From Thiobacillus denitrificans (lineage in GTDB: Bacteria; Pseudomonadota; Gammaproteobacteria; Burkholderiales; Thiobacillaceae): a DNA stretch of 26,502 nt. The position numbers and the translations under genes were made by a program. Below the pieces are notes generated by a model. It did not search any database and was not told the DNA's origin. It was given only the letters and a program-made list of their open reading frames with translations. The stretch covers positions 1 through 26,502 of the forward strand of contig DDRS01000005.1 of NCBI GenBank assembly GCA_002343685.1, written 5' to 3'. Positions 7,287-14,092 of this stretch are shown in pieces (position 1 is the first letter of the stretch; every line of letters begins with the position of its first letter).

Positions 7287-9608
7287 TTAGAAACGGCGTG
7301 TCAGGCCGAGTTCGAACGTGCGCGAGCGGTAGCCCGCCGTGGGGCCGCCGCCATAGCTGGAAAAGCCGGCCTTCACGTCGAGGAACCAGTCGCGGTACAG
7401 GCCGAAGAAGCCTTCCGCCACGATGTCGCCGCCGCTACGGAAGCCGGATTGGGTGTTGTCCTTGTAGGGTCCGTAGCTGATGGCCACGCTCACGCCGTCG
7501 TCGTCGCTGATCTTCCAGTAGGTGAAGGCGGTCAATGCGTAGCGTTGATAGAGGGAGGGGGCGTAGTAGCCGTTGCCCGGGTCCTGGTCGAAACCGAACC
7601 AGCGGCCGCTCACGCCGAGGTCCAGGTTCAGGCGCTGTGTGCGCAGGATGGCGCGGCGCGGCGCAAGCTCGGCCTCCCAGCGATCGTTGCCGTCGGAGAA
7701 GGTGTCGTAGGCGAGGCGGCCGGCGACGGTGTAGCGCAGGTCGGGCGTCCAGGTCGCGTCGAGGGTGTTGGCGCGGCGTTCAATGCCGAGCGCCGCGGCA
7801 CGGGGCGACACGGCAAACAAGTCCTGGCGGCGCGACAGCCGCAGGGCCAGCTCGTCCGTCGGCTGCAGGTCGGCGCCGAGCTCGTAGAGGAAGCGGCTGT
7901 CACCCGTGGCCGTGCCGCCGCCGATCTGCGCGTCGAGCGACAGCCTGGGCGACATGCGATGCTGGATACCCAGCCAGGCACGGTTGTAGCCGACCGTGGT
8001 GCCGCCGTCCGGCCTGGCGTAGGGGCTGCCGGCTTTCGTATCGATCGATTGGCGGTCGGTTCCGCCGAACAGGCGGGTTTCGGGGTTGATCACGTATTCG
8101 CCCGCCAGTCCGGCATGGCGGAGCGTGATGTGGTCGGAGGCCGACTCGTAGCCCAGATTGAGGGTGGCGTTGGACCGCTGCGGCGTGTAGATGAAGCGGG
8201 TCAGGTCGGCGGTTTCCTTGCTGTCCAGGCGCAGACGCGCGACGTCGGCAAGGCTCGCCAGTGCTTCGCGCGGGCGATGGGCGTAATGCAGGGCGATGGT
8301 GCGGGTGTAGCCCAGTTCGTAGTCGTCGCGCAGTTCCGGCTCGAGTGCGGCGATGAGGCCGAGGGCGGGCGTCGGACGTTCCGCCCAGGCCAGTACGCGT
8401 GCCTTCTGCTTGCGGTAGGCGAGGTTGTCGCCGAAGCGTGTCTTGTAGGCTTCCAGCAGCTCCATCGCACGCGCGTAGTCGCCCAGTTCGGTGACGACGA
8501 CGATGTACTCCATCGATGCGGCGGCCACGCCGGGCTGCCTGGCCAGGTAGTCGCGATAGGCGCGTGCCGAGTCGTCCAGCTGGCTGCGCCAATACTGCAC
8601 GCGGGCGATGCCGAGGCGCGCGCCGGGATCGTCCGGCGCAATCGCGAGGATGCGCCGGTAGCTGTCCAGCGCCGTGGCGTAGTCGCTGCGCCAGGCGGCG
8701 ATGTCGGCGCGGCTGCGCAGGTACTCGAGATTGGTCGGGTCGAGCACCACCGCGTGCTCGATGGCGTCCGCTGCGTCGCCGGCTTCCTTGTCGGTGGAAT
8801 AGCTCTGCGCCAGGCGGTAGAACAGGGCATGATCCTGCGGGGCGAGGCGGCTCGCCTCCTTGAGTGCGGCCGACGCGGCCGCAGGATGGTTGCCCAACGC
8901 ATAGAGATCGGCCATGCGCAGCCAGTATTCCTTGCTCGTGCCGAAGCGCTGGCGGTAGAGCGTGTCGTATTCCTGGACGGCCTGGGTGTCGCCGCGCTCG
9001 GCTTCCAGTTCCATGTACTCGAGCATCACGTCCTTGTCCTGCGGACGCTGCGTCAGGTAGGTGCGGTAGCGCGGCACGGCGGCGTCCTTCTTGCCGCTGC
9101 GCGCGTTGGCCCGGGCGAGACCGAGCAGGGCATCGGCATCCTGGGGCGTCGCGGCAAGGATGCGTTCGAAGCTGTCGGTCGCCACGGCGTAATAGCCGGT
9201 CCACAGGGCGATTTCGCCGCGCGCGCGCAAGTAGGTCGGATTGCCTGGGTCGAGTTCGACGGCTTGCGCGATCGCGGCCAGCGCGCTCGGACCTTTCTGG
9301 ATGACGGCATAGGCCTGCGAAAGCTTGTAGTGCAGGCGGGCGTCCATGGGCGCGTAGTGCGTTGCCTCACGCAGGGCTTCGGCGGCCCCGGCGGGGTCTT
9401 TGAGCTGGGTGGCGCGAATGTCGGCGATGCGTTCCCACAAATTCGCCTGCGCCGGGTTGGCTGCCAGGGCTTGCTGATAGATGCCCACTGCGTCGGCCCA
9501 TTGACCCTTCATCTCGGCACGCAGACCGGCGTCGGGGACGGGCTGCGCAGCCGCCGGCAGCGCAGCCGCTGCGAGACAGGCCAGAGCGAGGATCGGAAGC
9601 AATTTCAT
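7287..9608 (-). CDS. TPR-repeat outer-membrane beta-barrel protein, probable polysaccharide exporter (PgaA-like architecture)
   Basis: Likely outer-membrane secretin for the exopolysaccharide. It has 773 residues from ATG 9608, which overlaps the glycosyltransferase stop (ATGA). Residues 1-22 form a signal peptide ending AAA-Q. About residues 25-480 are tandem tetratricopeptide units; motifs such as AVELDPGNPTYLRARG, RILAATPQDADALLGLA and RILAIAPDDPGARLGIA recur roughly every 34 residues, some in a longer double-unit spacing. About residues 500-773 show the alternating polar/aromatic pattern of a beta-barrel and end in Arg-Arg-Phe, the C-terminal aromatic signal for BAM assembly. The same plan (periplasmic TPR plus porin) is found in PgaA, BcsC and AlgK/AlgE pairs. 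In PgaA the TPR domain binds the deacetylase PgaB, so a contact with the adjacent deacetylase or GH10 enzyme is a reasonable inference. I see no sequence features that fix the polymer. Confidence 0.85.
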   Translation of the reverse strand: MKLLPILALACLAAAALPAAAQPVPDAGLRAEMKGQWADAVGIYQQALAANPAQANLWERIADIRATQLKDPAGAAEALREATHYAPMDARLHYKLSQAYAVIQKGPSALAAIAQAVELDPGNPTYLRARGEIALWTGYYAVATDSFERILAATPQDADALLGLARANARSGKKDAAVPRYRTYLTQRPQDKDVMLEYMELEAERGDTQAVQEYDTLYRQRFGTSKEYWLRMADLYALGNHPAAASAALKEASRLAPQDHALFYRLAQSYSTDKEAGDAADAIEHAVVLDPTNLEYLRSRADIAAWRSDYATALDSYRRILAIAPDDPGARLGIARVQYWRSQLDDSARAYRDYLARQPGVAAASMEYIVVVTELGDYARAMELLEAYKTRFGDNLAYRKQKARVLAWAERPTPALGLIAALEPELRDDYELGYTRTIALHYAHRPREALASLADVARLRLDSKETADLTRFIYTPQRSNATLNLGYESASDHITLRHAGLAGEYVINPETRLFGGTDRQSIDTKAGSPYARPDGGTTVGYNRAWLGIQHRMSPRLSLDAQIGGGTATGDSRFLYELGADLQPTDELALRLSRRQDLFAVSPRAAALGIERRANTLDATWTPDLRYTVAGRLAYDTFSDGNDRWEAELAPRRAILRTQRLNLDLGVSGRWFGFDQDPGNGYYAPSLYQRYALTAFTYWKISDDDGVSVAISYGPYKDNTQSGFRSGGDIVAEGFFGLYRDWFLDVKAGFSSYGGGPTAGYRSRTFELGLTRRF

Positions 9609-10996
9609 TTGCGCCACCGCCGGTTACGGAAGATCCACAGGTCGGCGGCGAAGCGGCCGATCGTGACGAGATCGAACAGTAGCACGGCATAACGCAGCGG
9701 CATCACCAGCAGGCTCTTGAAGAAATATTCCAGCCGGTGTCCCTTGGCCACCGTGACCAGGATGCTGGTGCCGACGGCGGTTTCCGCAATGAGCGTGATC
9801 GCCAGCGGCTCCCACAGCTGCAGCAGGATCATGATCAGCAGCGCGGTCGGAAACGCCACTTTCTCGAACGCCGACATGAACAGCACCCAGCCGATCGGTC
9901 GGCCGTACTTGCGCGTGTAGTCGGCGCCAAAGGGCTGGCGGTACTGTTCGAAATGCACGCGTTTGTCGGCGTGGTTTCCTGTCACTTTGGAGGCTTCCTT
10001 TTTCTTGCGACGGTAGCGCTTGAAGGCCTTGAACGGGCTGCGCATCAGGTCGTCGAAATAGTAGCAGCTCTGCAGGAAGGACGAGGACCACAGATAGATC
10101 TGCCCCGGCACCCGGCCGACTTCCGGCTCCTGCGAGCGGGCGTAGACGTCGGTCACCTGGATATTGCGGTAGCCGTTGTCGTTCATGGCGAAGCCGATGA
10201 AGATATCTTCCGAATTGGTGAGGTCATCGCCCAGGATCGGCTCGTAGCGGTCGAACACGATGGTCTTCAGCACGCTGCGGCGGTAGGCCACGGCGCATCC
10301 CACCGGATTGAGAATGCTGCCGAAGAAGGTTACCTGGCCCAGGTACACGAATTTCTGCAGGAAGTAATACAGCACGTCGCGGTACATGTTGGTGATGCCG
10401 CGCTGCAGGTGGTGGAACCAGCCCACCTTGGGATAGATGGTGGCTTCGGGATGGGATTTGAGAAAGGTTTGCAGTGCCTCGGTCTTCAGCATGGCGTGGC
10501 GGTCGCGGTCGCGCAGCGGCAACACGGTGCCGCAGGCGCTGGCGATGCCGGCGCCCTTGTAGAGCTCCTCGACCACGCGGTCGATGTAGTTGTCCGATTC
10601 CAGCACGGTGTCGCCGTCGAGAATGAACTCGACGTCGGAATCGAACTCGCGCGACTGGCGCTTCAGGGTCGGCGTCTTGCCGATCGAGTGCGCGCGCCGG
10701 ATCGTGATCAGGTCCATGCCGTTGAGGGCACAGAAGGTCTGGGCATATTCGACCGTGCGATCATGGCTGCCGTCGTCGATCAGGATGATGCGCGTGGGCT
10801 TGCGGGTCTGGCGCGCCAGCGCGGCCAGGCACAGGGGAATGTTGCTTTCCTCGTTGAAGGCGGGGATCACGACATCGACCGTGGCCTCGCGCCAATCCTC
10901 GGCCGGATTGGGAAGGGTCTTGTCCGGTCCGTGGGCCAGGCCGATGAGGCTCAGCACCGTGTTCGGGCTGAGGATGAAATATGGTGTCGTGGCCAT
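9605..10996 (-). CDS. Membrane-bound GT2 family glycosyltransferase, candidate exopolysaccharide synthase
   Basis: Inner-membrane GT-A enzyme that would build the polymer from a nucleotide sugar at the cytoplasmic face; 463 residues. Family motifs are VDVVIPAFNEE at 40-50, IDDGS with Asp74/Asp75, DGD at 127-129 (metal/UDP binding) and SED with Glu263/Asp264 (acceptor base). Where processive synthases have QxxRW, this protein has QIYLW (Gln299, Trp303), keeping Q and W but not R. A basic KRYRRKKK segment (326-333) precedes about three transmembrane helices between 370 and 455. There is no N-terminal helix pair as in PgaC and no PilZ domain. It starts 12 bp after the epimerase stop, without a clear ribosome binding site, and its stop overlaps the TPR gene start. 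A single-sugar transferase rather than a processive synthase remains possible. Confidence 0.85.
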   Translation of the reverse strand: MATTPYFILSPNTVLSLIGLAHGPDKTLPNPAEDWREATVDVVIPAFNEESNIPLCLAALARQTRKPTRIILIDDGSHDRTVEYAQTFCALNGMDLITIRRAHSIGKTPTLKRQSREFDSDVEFILDGDTVLESDNYIDRVVEELYKGAGIASACGTVLPLRDRDRHAMLKTEALQTFLKSHPEATIYPKVGWFHHLQRGITNMYRDVLYYFLQKFVYLGQVTFFGSILNPVGCAVAYRRSVLKTIVFDRYEPILGDDLTNSEDIFIGFAMNDNGYRNIQVTDVYARSQEPEVGRVPGQIYLWSSSFLQSCYYFDDLMRSPFKAFKRYRRKKKEASKVTGNHADKRVHFEQYRQPFGADYTRKYGRPIGWVLFMSAFEKVAFPTALLIMILLQLWEPLAITLIAETAVGTSILVTVAKGHRLEYFFKSLLVMPLRYAVLLFDLVTIGRFAADLWIFRNRRWRK

Positions 10997-11008
10997 GGGG
11001 CGTCTATT

Positions 11009-11992
11009 CTAGGCGACGCGCCGGATCTTCTCGGATTCGCGCGCGATCAGGTCGTCAAGGGTGTCGTTCAGCTTCCATTCCGGTTCGAATCCGGTGAGCG
11101 CCCGCAGTTTGTTGAGCACCGGACGCCGGTGCGTGACGTCCTCGAACTCCTCGCCGTAGGCATCCTTGTAGGAGATGTAGTGCAGTGGCGAGCTGCTGTG
11201 TGCGCGTTGCACGATCAGCGAGGCCAGGTCGTGGATGGAGATCTCCTGGTCGTTGCCGACGTTCACCACCTCGCCCCAGGCCGCCGGGCAGCCGGCGAGG
11301 CGATCCAGCGCCACCACGGTGTCGCGTACGTCGCAGAACGAGCGTGTCTGGTTGCCTTCGCCGTAGACGGTGAGCGGCTCGTTGTTGACCGCCTGCCTGA
11401 CGAAACTGGGCACCACCATGCCGTAATGACCGACCTGGTTGGGACCGATGGTGTTGAACAGCCGCGCGACCACGATATTCAGGCCGTATTTGCGGGCATA
11501 GGAGAAGGCGAGGAACTCGTCCGCCAGCTTGGTCACGGCATAGGCCCAGCGCAGGCGGCCGGCGGAGGGCAGTACGATGTAGTCGATCTCGGAGAAACTG
11601 CTGCTGGTGTTGAAGCCGTACACCTCCGAGGTCGAGGCGATGATGACCTGCGGGTTCCATCCTCCTTGCTGGATGGCGCGCAGGATCCGTTCGGTGCCGG
11701 TCATGTTGGTCGCCATCACGGCCACCGGGTCCTCCAGTACCTTTTTTACGCCGACGACCGCGGCCATGTGGTAGATGCGATCGGCCCAGGCGACGGCTTT
11801 GTCGAGGCCATTCCAATGCAGGATGTCGGCCTCGGCAAAGCGGAAGGCAGGGTTGCCGCGGAAGAGGTCGATGTTCGTAAGCGAGCCCGTGCTCAAATTA
11901 TCGACGACATAGACCTGGTCGCCCAACGACAAATGGTGCTCTGTCAGATGCGATCCGATGAATCCTGCGCCGCCCGTGATCAAAACATGCAT
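11009..11992 (-). CDS. NAD-dependent sugar-nucleotide epimerase/dehydratase (extended SDR)
   Basis: First gene of the exopolysaccharide operon; 327 residues from ATG 11992. This start is set by a good Shine-Dalgarno GGAGAGG (about 11999-12005) and by the Rossmann start MHVLITGGAGFIG. The frame stays open upstream to about 12118, but that stretch lacks family similarity. Seen: GGAGFIG at 7-13, Asp31 at the end of strand 2 (NAD rather than NADP), TSEVYG with Ser122, Tyr151 and Lys155 (YAVTK), and RLFNTIGP plus YGEGNQTRSF in the substrate half. These place it among UDP-glucose 4-epimerase, UDP-glucuronate decarboxylase and NDP-hexose dehydratase relatives. The exact reaction cannot be fixed; the YDEGKR motif of UDP-xylose synthases is absent. 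It probably supplies the nucleotide sugar for the neighbouring glycosyltransferase. A sigma-54-like promoter lies about 150 bp upstream. Confidence 0.87.
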   Translation of the reverse strand: MHVLITGGAGFIGSHLTEHHLSLGDQVYVVDNLSTGSLTNIDLFRGNPAFRFAEADILHWNGLDKAVAWADRIYHMAAVVGVKKVLEDPVAVMATNMTGTERILRAIQQGGWNPQVIIASTSEVYGFNTSSSFSEIDYIVLPSAGRLRWAYAVTKLADEFLAFSYARKYGLNIVVARLFNTIGPNQVGHYGMVVPSFVRQAVNNEPLTVYGEGNQTRSFCDVRDTVVALDRLAGCPAAWGEVVNVGNDQEISIHDLASLIVQRAHSSSPLHYISYKDAYGEEFEDVTHRRPVLNKLRALTGFEPEWKLNDTLDDLIARESEKIRRVA

Positions 11993-12010
11993 GTTCCACC
12001 TCTCCGAGTT

Positions 12011-12029
12011 TTCGGCATCCACTGCCGAA
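12011..12029 (-). promoter_or_regulatory. Leader hairpin of the exopolysaccharide operon, GGA in the loop (possible CsrA/RsmA site)
   Basis: A perfect 7-bp inverted repeat, TTCGGCA / TGCCGAA, encloses a 5-base loop that reads GTGGA in the mRNA. It ends 18 bases before the epimerase ATG. Further GGA triplets follow in the Shine-Dalgarno (CGGAGAGG) and just before the start (GTGGAAC). CsrA binds GGA in hairpin loops and GGA overlapping the ribosome binding site, and represses pgaABCD this way in E. coli. No T-run follows on the mRNA strand, so it is not a terminator. A DNA operator is the alternative reading. Confidence 0.4.
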
Positions 12030-12136
12030 CGATTAACAGGACGGCTGTGCGGTCCACGATCAAGGCCCAGTAAAAACAATGAGTTGTCTTTTTTATTGGA
12101 AGGCCTGACCGCCAGCATTGTGCCTATTCATGGTGC

Positions 12137-12152
12137 AGCAAGGAGCGTACCA
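12137..12152 (-). promoter_or_regulatory. Sigma-54 (RpoN) promoter candidate for the exopolysaccharide operon
   Basis: The minus strand reads TGGTACGCTCCTTGCT. Against the consensus TGGCACRNNNNTTGCW it has one mismatch (C to T at position 4). The essential GG and GC are present with the required 10 bases between them. The predicted start is near 12126, giving a leader of about 134 bases before the epimerase ATG. Confidence 0.6.
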
Positions 12153-12182
12153 ATCCGTGCGCAGGTAGATAGATCGCTTCAA

Positions 12183-12269
12183 GGGCACTTTTTGGGTGCA
12201 TGCTCGTCCCTGTCTTATGGCGGCATCGAGGATTCGGGGCGCATTTTTGGGGCGGCATGTTGGCCTGTC
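12183..12269 (+). repeat. Two degenerate ~32-bp direct repeats, candidate activator (enhancer) sites
   Basis: Copy A (12183-12214) and copy B (12237-12269) share, in the same order, GGGC-C, TTTTTGGG, GCATG and CCTGTC, about 24 identical bases over about 32, with a period near 54-55 bp. Their centres lie roughly 104 and 159 bp upstream of the predicted pgi start, and 72 and 127 bp upstream of the predicted exopolysaccharide start. This is the range where bacterial enhancer-binding proteins usually sit for sigma-54 promoters. Shared ancestry by a small duplication is the alternative. The bound protein is unknown. Confidence 0.4.
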
Positions 12270-12299
12270 ATGTGCCCATCACCAATTTTTCCTATGGTT

Positions 12300-12312
12300 A
12301 ATCAAGTGATGA
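12300..12312 (+). promoter_or_regulatory. Possible IHF binding site upstream of the pgi sigma-54 promoter
   Basis: AATCAAGTGATGA matches the IHF consensus WATCAANNNNTTR at all but one fixed base and is preceded by A/T-rich sequence (12282-12300). It lies between the candidate enhancer repeats and the -24 element, where IHF-induced bending normally helps the activator reach sigma-54 polymerase. IHF sites are degenerate, so this is weak on its own. Confidence 0.3.
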
Positions 12313-12329
12313 CATTTTTCTTGTCGTCA
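12307..12329. promoter_or_regulatory. Inverted repeat directly upstream of the -24 element
   Basis: TGATGACA (12307-12314) and TGTCGTCA (12322-12329) form an 8-base dyad with one mismatch and a 7-base spacer, ending one base before the TGGCAC of the pgi promoter. It could be a repressor operator or a promoter-proximal activator site. It overlaps the IHF-like match, so the two readings may compete. Confidence 0.3.
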
Positions 12330-12330
12330 G

Positions 12331-12346
12331 TGGCACAGCCGTTGCT
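12331..12346 (+). promoter_or_regulatory. Sigma-54 (RpoN) promoter of the pgi-glycogen operon
   Basis: TGGCACAGCCGTTGCT matches every fixed position of the consensus TGGCACRNNNNTTGCW, including 10 bases between GG and GC. The predicted start is near 12357, with a leader of about 60 bases to the pgi ATG at 12418. It would make the glycogen operon depend on RpoN and an ATP-driven activator. No equally good sigma-70 promoter was noticed in the region. Confidence 0.75.
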
Positions 12347-12417
12347 TGATGACGATCGGGCGGCATCGAATGCCATCGCCAAATGGCGTGGCCTATTCCG
12401 GTAGGGAGAAACACTGC

Positions 12418-14085
12418 ATGGCATCATCAGTATTCGCGAAAGAGAAACAGGATGAGGTGACGGGACCGCTGCATCGCCCGGTCTGTCTTCAGTTGAAAGC
12501 GCATCAGACCATCATGGCGGCGGCCCATATGCGCGACCTATTCGCAACGGATCCGGCGCGCTTCGAGCGGTTCTCGCTGCAGGTCGGCGAGTTGTTGCTG
12601 GATTATTCGAAGAACCGCATCACCGACGAGACCATGGGTCTGCTGGTTCGGCTGGCCGAGGAGGCGGACGTGGCTGGCTGGCGCGACCGCATGTTCAGCG
12701 GCGACAAGATCAACAACACCGAGAATCGCGCGGTCCTGCATGTGGCCCTGCGCAACCGCAGCAATCATCCGGTCGTCGTCGACGGCGAAGACGTGATGCC
12801 CAGGGTGAACGCGGTGATCGAGCGCATGGGCGCCTTCGCCGAGCGGGTGCGCAGCGGCGAGTGGCGCGGCTACACCGGCGAGCGCATCACCGATGTCGTC
12901 AACATCGGCATCGGCGGCTCTGATCTTGGGCCGCAAATGGTCTACCAGGCGCTGAAGCCGTACCGCCATCCGCGTCTGAAGATGCACTTCATCTCCAACA
13001 TCGACGGCGCGCATGTGAAGGAGGCGCTGGAGACGTTGAATCCGGAAACGACGCTGTTCATCGTGTCGTCCAAGACCTTCACCACGCAGGAGACGATGAC
13101 CAACGCACACTATGCGCGTGCGTGGTTCCTGGCGCAGTCGCAGGCGGAGAAGCACATCGCGCGGCATTTCGTGGCGGTGTCGACCAACCGCGACGCGGTC
13201 GCCGCTTTCGGCATCGATCCTGCCAACATGTTCGAATTCTGGGACTGGGTGGGCGGACGCTACTCGCTGTGGTCGGCCATCGGGCTGTCGATCGTGCTGG
13301 CGGTGGGCGCAGAGCGCTTCGTCGAGCTGCTGGAGGGCGCCCACGCCATGGACGAGCATTTTCGCCATGCGCCGCTGGCTGCCAACATGCCGGTCATCCT
13401 GGCGTTGCTGGGCGTGTGGTACAACAACTTCTTCGGTGCCGAGTCTCACGCGATTTTGCCCTACGACCATTACCTGCGCAGCCTGCCGGCCTACCTGGAG
13501 CAGGCCGACATGGAAAGCAACGGCAAATCGGTCGACCGCGACGGCAATATTGTCGACTACCCCACCGGCGCGATCGTCTGGGGCGCCACAGGCATCAATG
13601 GCCAGCACGCGTTCTACCAGTTACTGCATCAGGGTACCAAGATCATCCCGGCCGATTTCATCGTGTCGGTCGAATCGCACACCGAATTGCAGGAACATCA
13701 CGACATCCTGATCGCCAACTTCCTCGCGCAGACCGAGGCGCTGATGCGCGGCCGCACGCGCGAGGAGACGCAGGCGCAGACCGGCCAGTTCGTGTCGCAC
13801 AAGGTGTTCGACGGCAACCACCCGAGCAACGCGATCCTGCTGCAGAAGCTGACGCCGCATGCGCTCGGCATGCTGATCGCACTGTACGAGCACAAGATCT
13901 TCGTGGAGGGCGTGATCTGGAATCTCAATTCCTACGACCAGTGGGGCGTGGAACTCGGCAAACAACTGGCCAGTCGCATCCTGCCCGAGTTGCATGCCGA
14001 CGCACCGGTGGCGGGGCATGATGCCTCGACCAACGCGCTGATCAATTACTATCGCCGCATGAGTCATCCGCGCACTGGCCTATAG
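12418..14085 (+). CDS. pgi: Glucose-6-phosphate isomerase
   Basis: Cytoplasmic enzyme that interconverts fructose 6-phosphate and glucose 6-phosphate, feeding gluconeogenic carbon toward glycogen. It has 555 residues, normal for the long bacterial PGI (E. coli 549). Seen: IGIGGSDLGP near 163-172 (phosphate loop), the PGI signature VGGRYSLWSAIGLSI at 278-292, active-site Glu366 in MESNGKS, His404 in HQGTKIIPADF, and the second signature YDQWGVELGKQ with Lys515. ATG 12418 is chosen because GGGAG lies 9 bases upstream; the frame is open further up but without a better ribosome binding site. It is the first gene after the sigma-54 promoter, and glk follows after 7 bp. Placing pgi at the head of a glycogen operon fits growth on carbon that enters below glucose. 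Confidence 0.97.
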   Translation: MASSVFAKEKQDEVTGPLHRPVCLQLKAHQTIMAAAHMRDLFATDPARFERFSLQVGELLLDYSKNRITDETMGLLVRLAEEADVAGWRDRMFSGDKINNTENRAVLHVALRNRSNHPVVVDGEDVMPRVNAVIERMGAFAERVRSGEWRGYTGERITDVVNIGIGGSDLGPQMVYQALKPYRHPRLKMHFISNIDGAHVKEALETLNPETTLFIVSSKTFTTQETMTNAHYARAWFLAQSQAEKHIARHFVAVSTNRDAVAAFGIDPANMFEFWDWVGGRYSLWSAIGLSIVLAVGAERFVELLEGAHAMDEHFRHAPLAANMPVILALLGVWYNNFFGAESHAILPYDHYLRSLPAYLEQADMESNGKSVDRDGNIVDYPTGAIVWGATGINGQHAFYQLLHQGTKIIPADFIVSVESHTELQEHHDILIANFLAQTEALMRGRTREETQAQTGQFVSHKVFDGNHPSNAILLQKLTPHALGMLIALYEHKIFVEGVIWNLNSYDQWGVELGKQLASRILPELHADAPVAGHDASTNALINYYRRMSHPRTGL

Positions 14086-14092
14086 TTCGAAA

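Larger units (their letters stand above)
11993..12417. other. 425-bp divergent regulatory region between exopolysaccharide and glycogen operons
   Basis: No credible gene is present. The stretch holds, left to right: a leader hairpin for the leftward operon, an A/T-rich imperfect dyad (12072-12094), a leftward sigma-54-like promoter, two degenerate long direct repeats, an IHF-like site, a dyad, and a rightward sigma-54 promoter, all but the A/T-rich dyad listed separately. The octamer GGCGGCAT occurs three times in the same orientation at 12219, 12251 and 12359; the first two are 32 bp apart, about three helical turns. Two small hairpins (12362-12374 and 12377-12388) lie in the predicted pgi leader. 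GGGAG at 12404-12408 is the pgi ribosome binding site. Confidence 0.6.

Noticed and set aside
9575..9608. Cys11 in the TPR protein signal peptide as a lipoprotein site
   Set aside because: The preceding residues (ALA-C) do not match a lipobox, and a longer normal signal peptide with an AAA-Q cleavage site follows.
7176..9692. Very long open frame on the plus strand antisense to the TPR gene
   Set aside because: It mirrors the codons of the minus-strand gene in high-GC DNA. Its translation has no domain, signal or membrane pattern, while the minus strand gives a clear TPR plus barrel protein. The same applies to long antisense frames under hlyB, epimerase, glgC, GH57, glgB and glgP.
12072..12094. 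A/T-rich dyad AAAAACAA-tgag-TTGTcTTTTT as a terminator
   Set aside because: It has no G/C stem and one mismatch, and lies inside the predicted leader of the exopolysaccharide operon; it may be a bendable tract but nothing supports a specific role.
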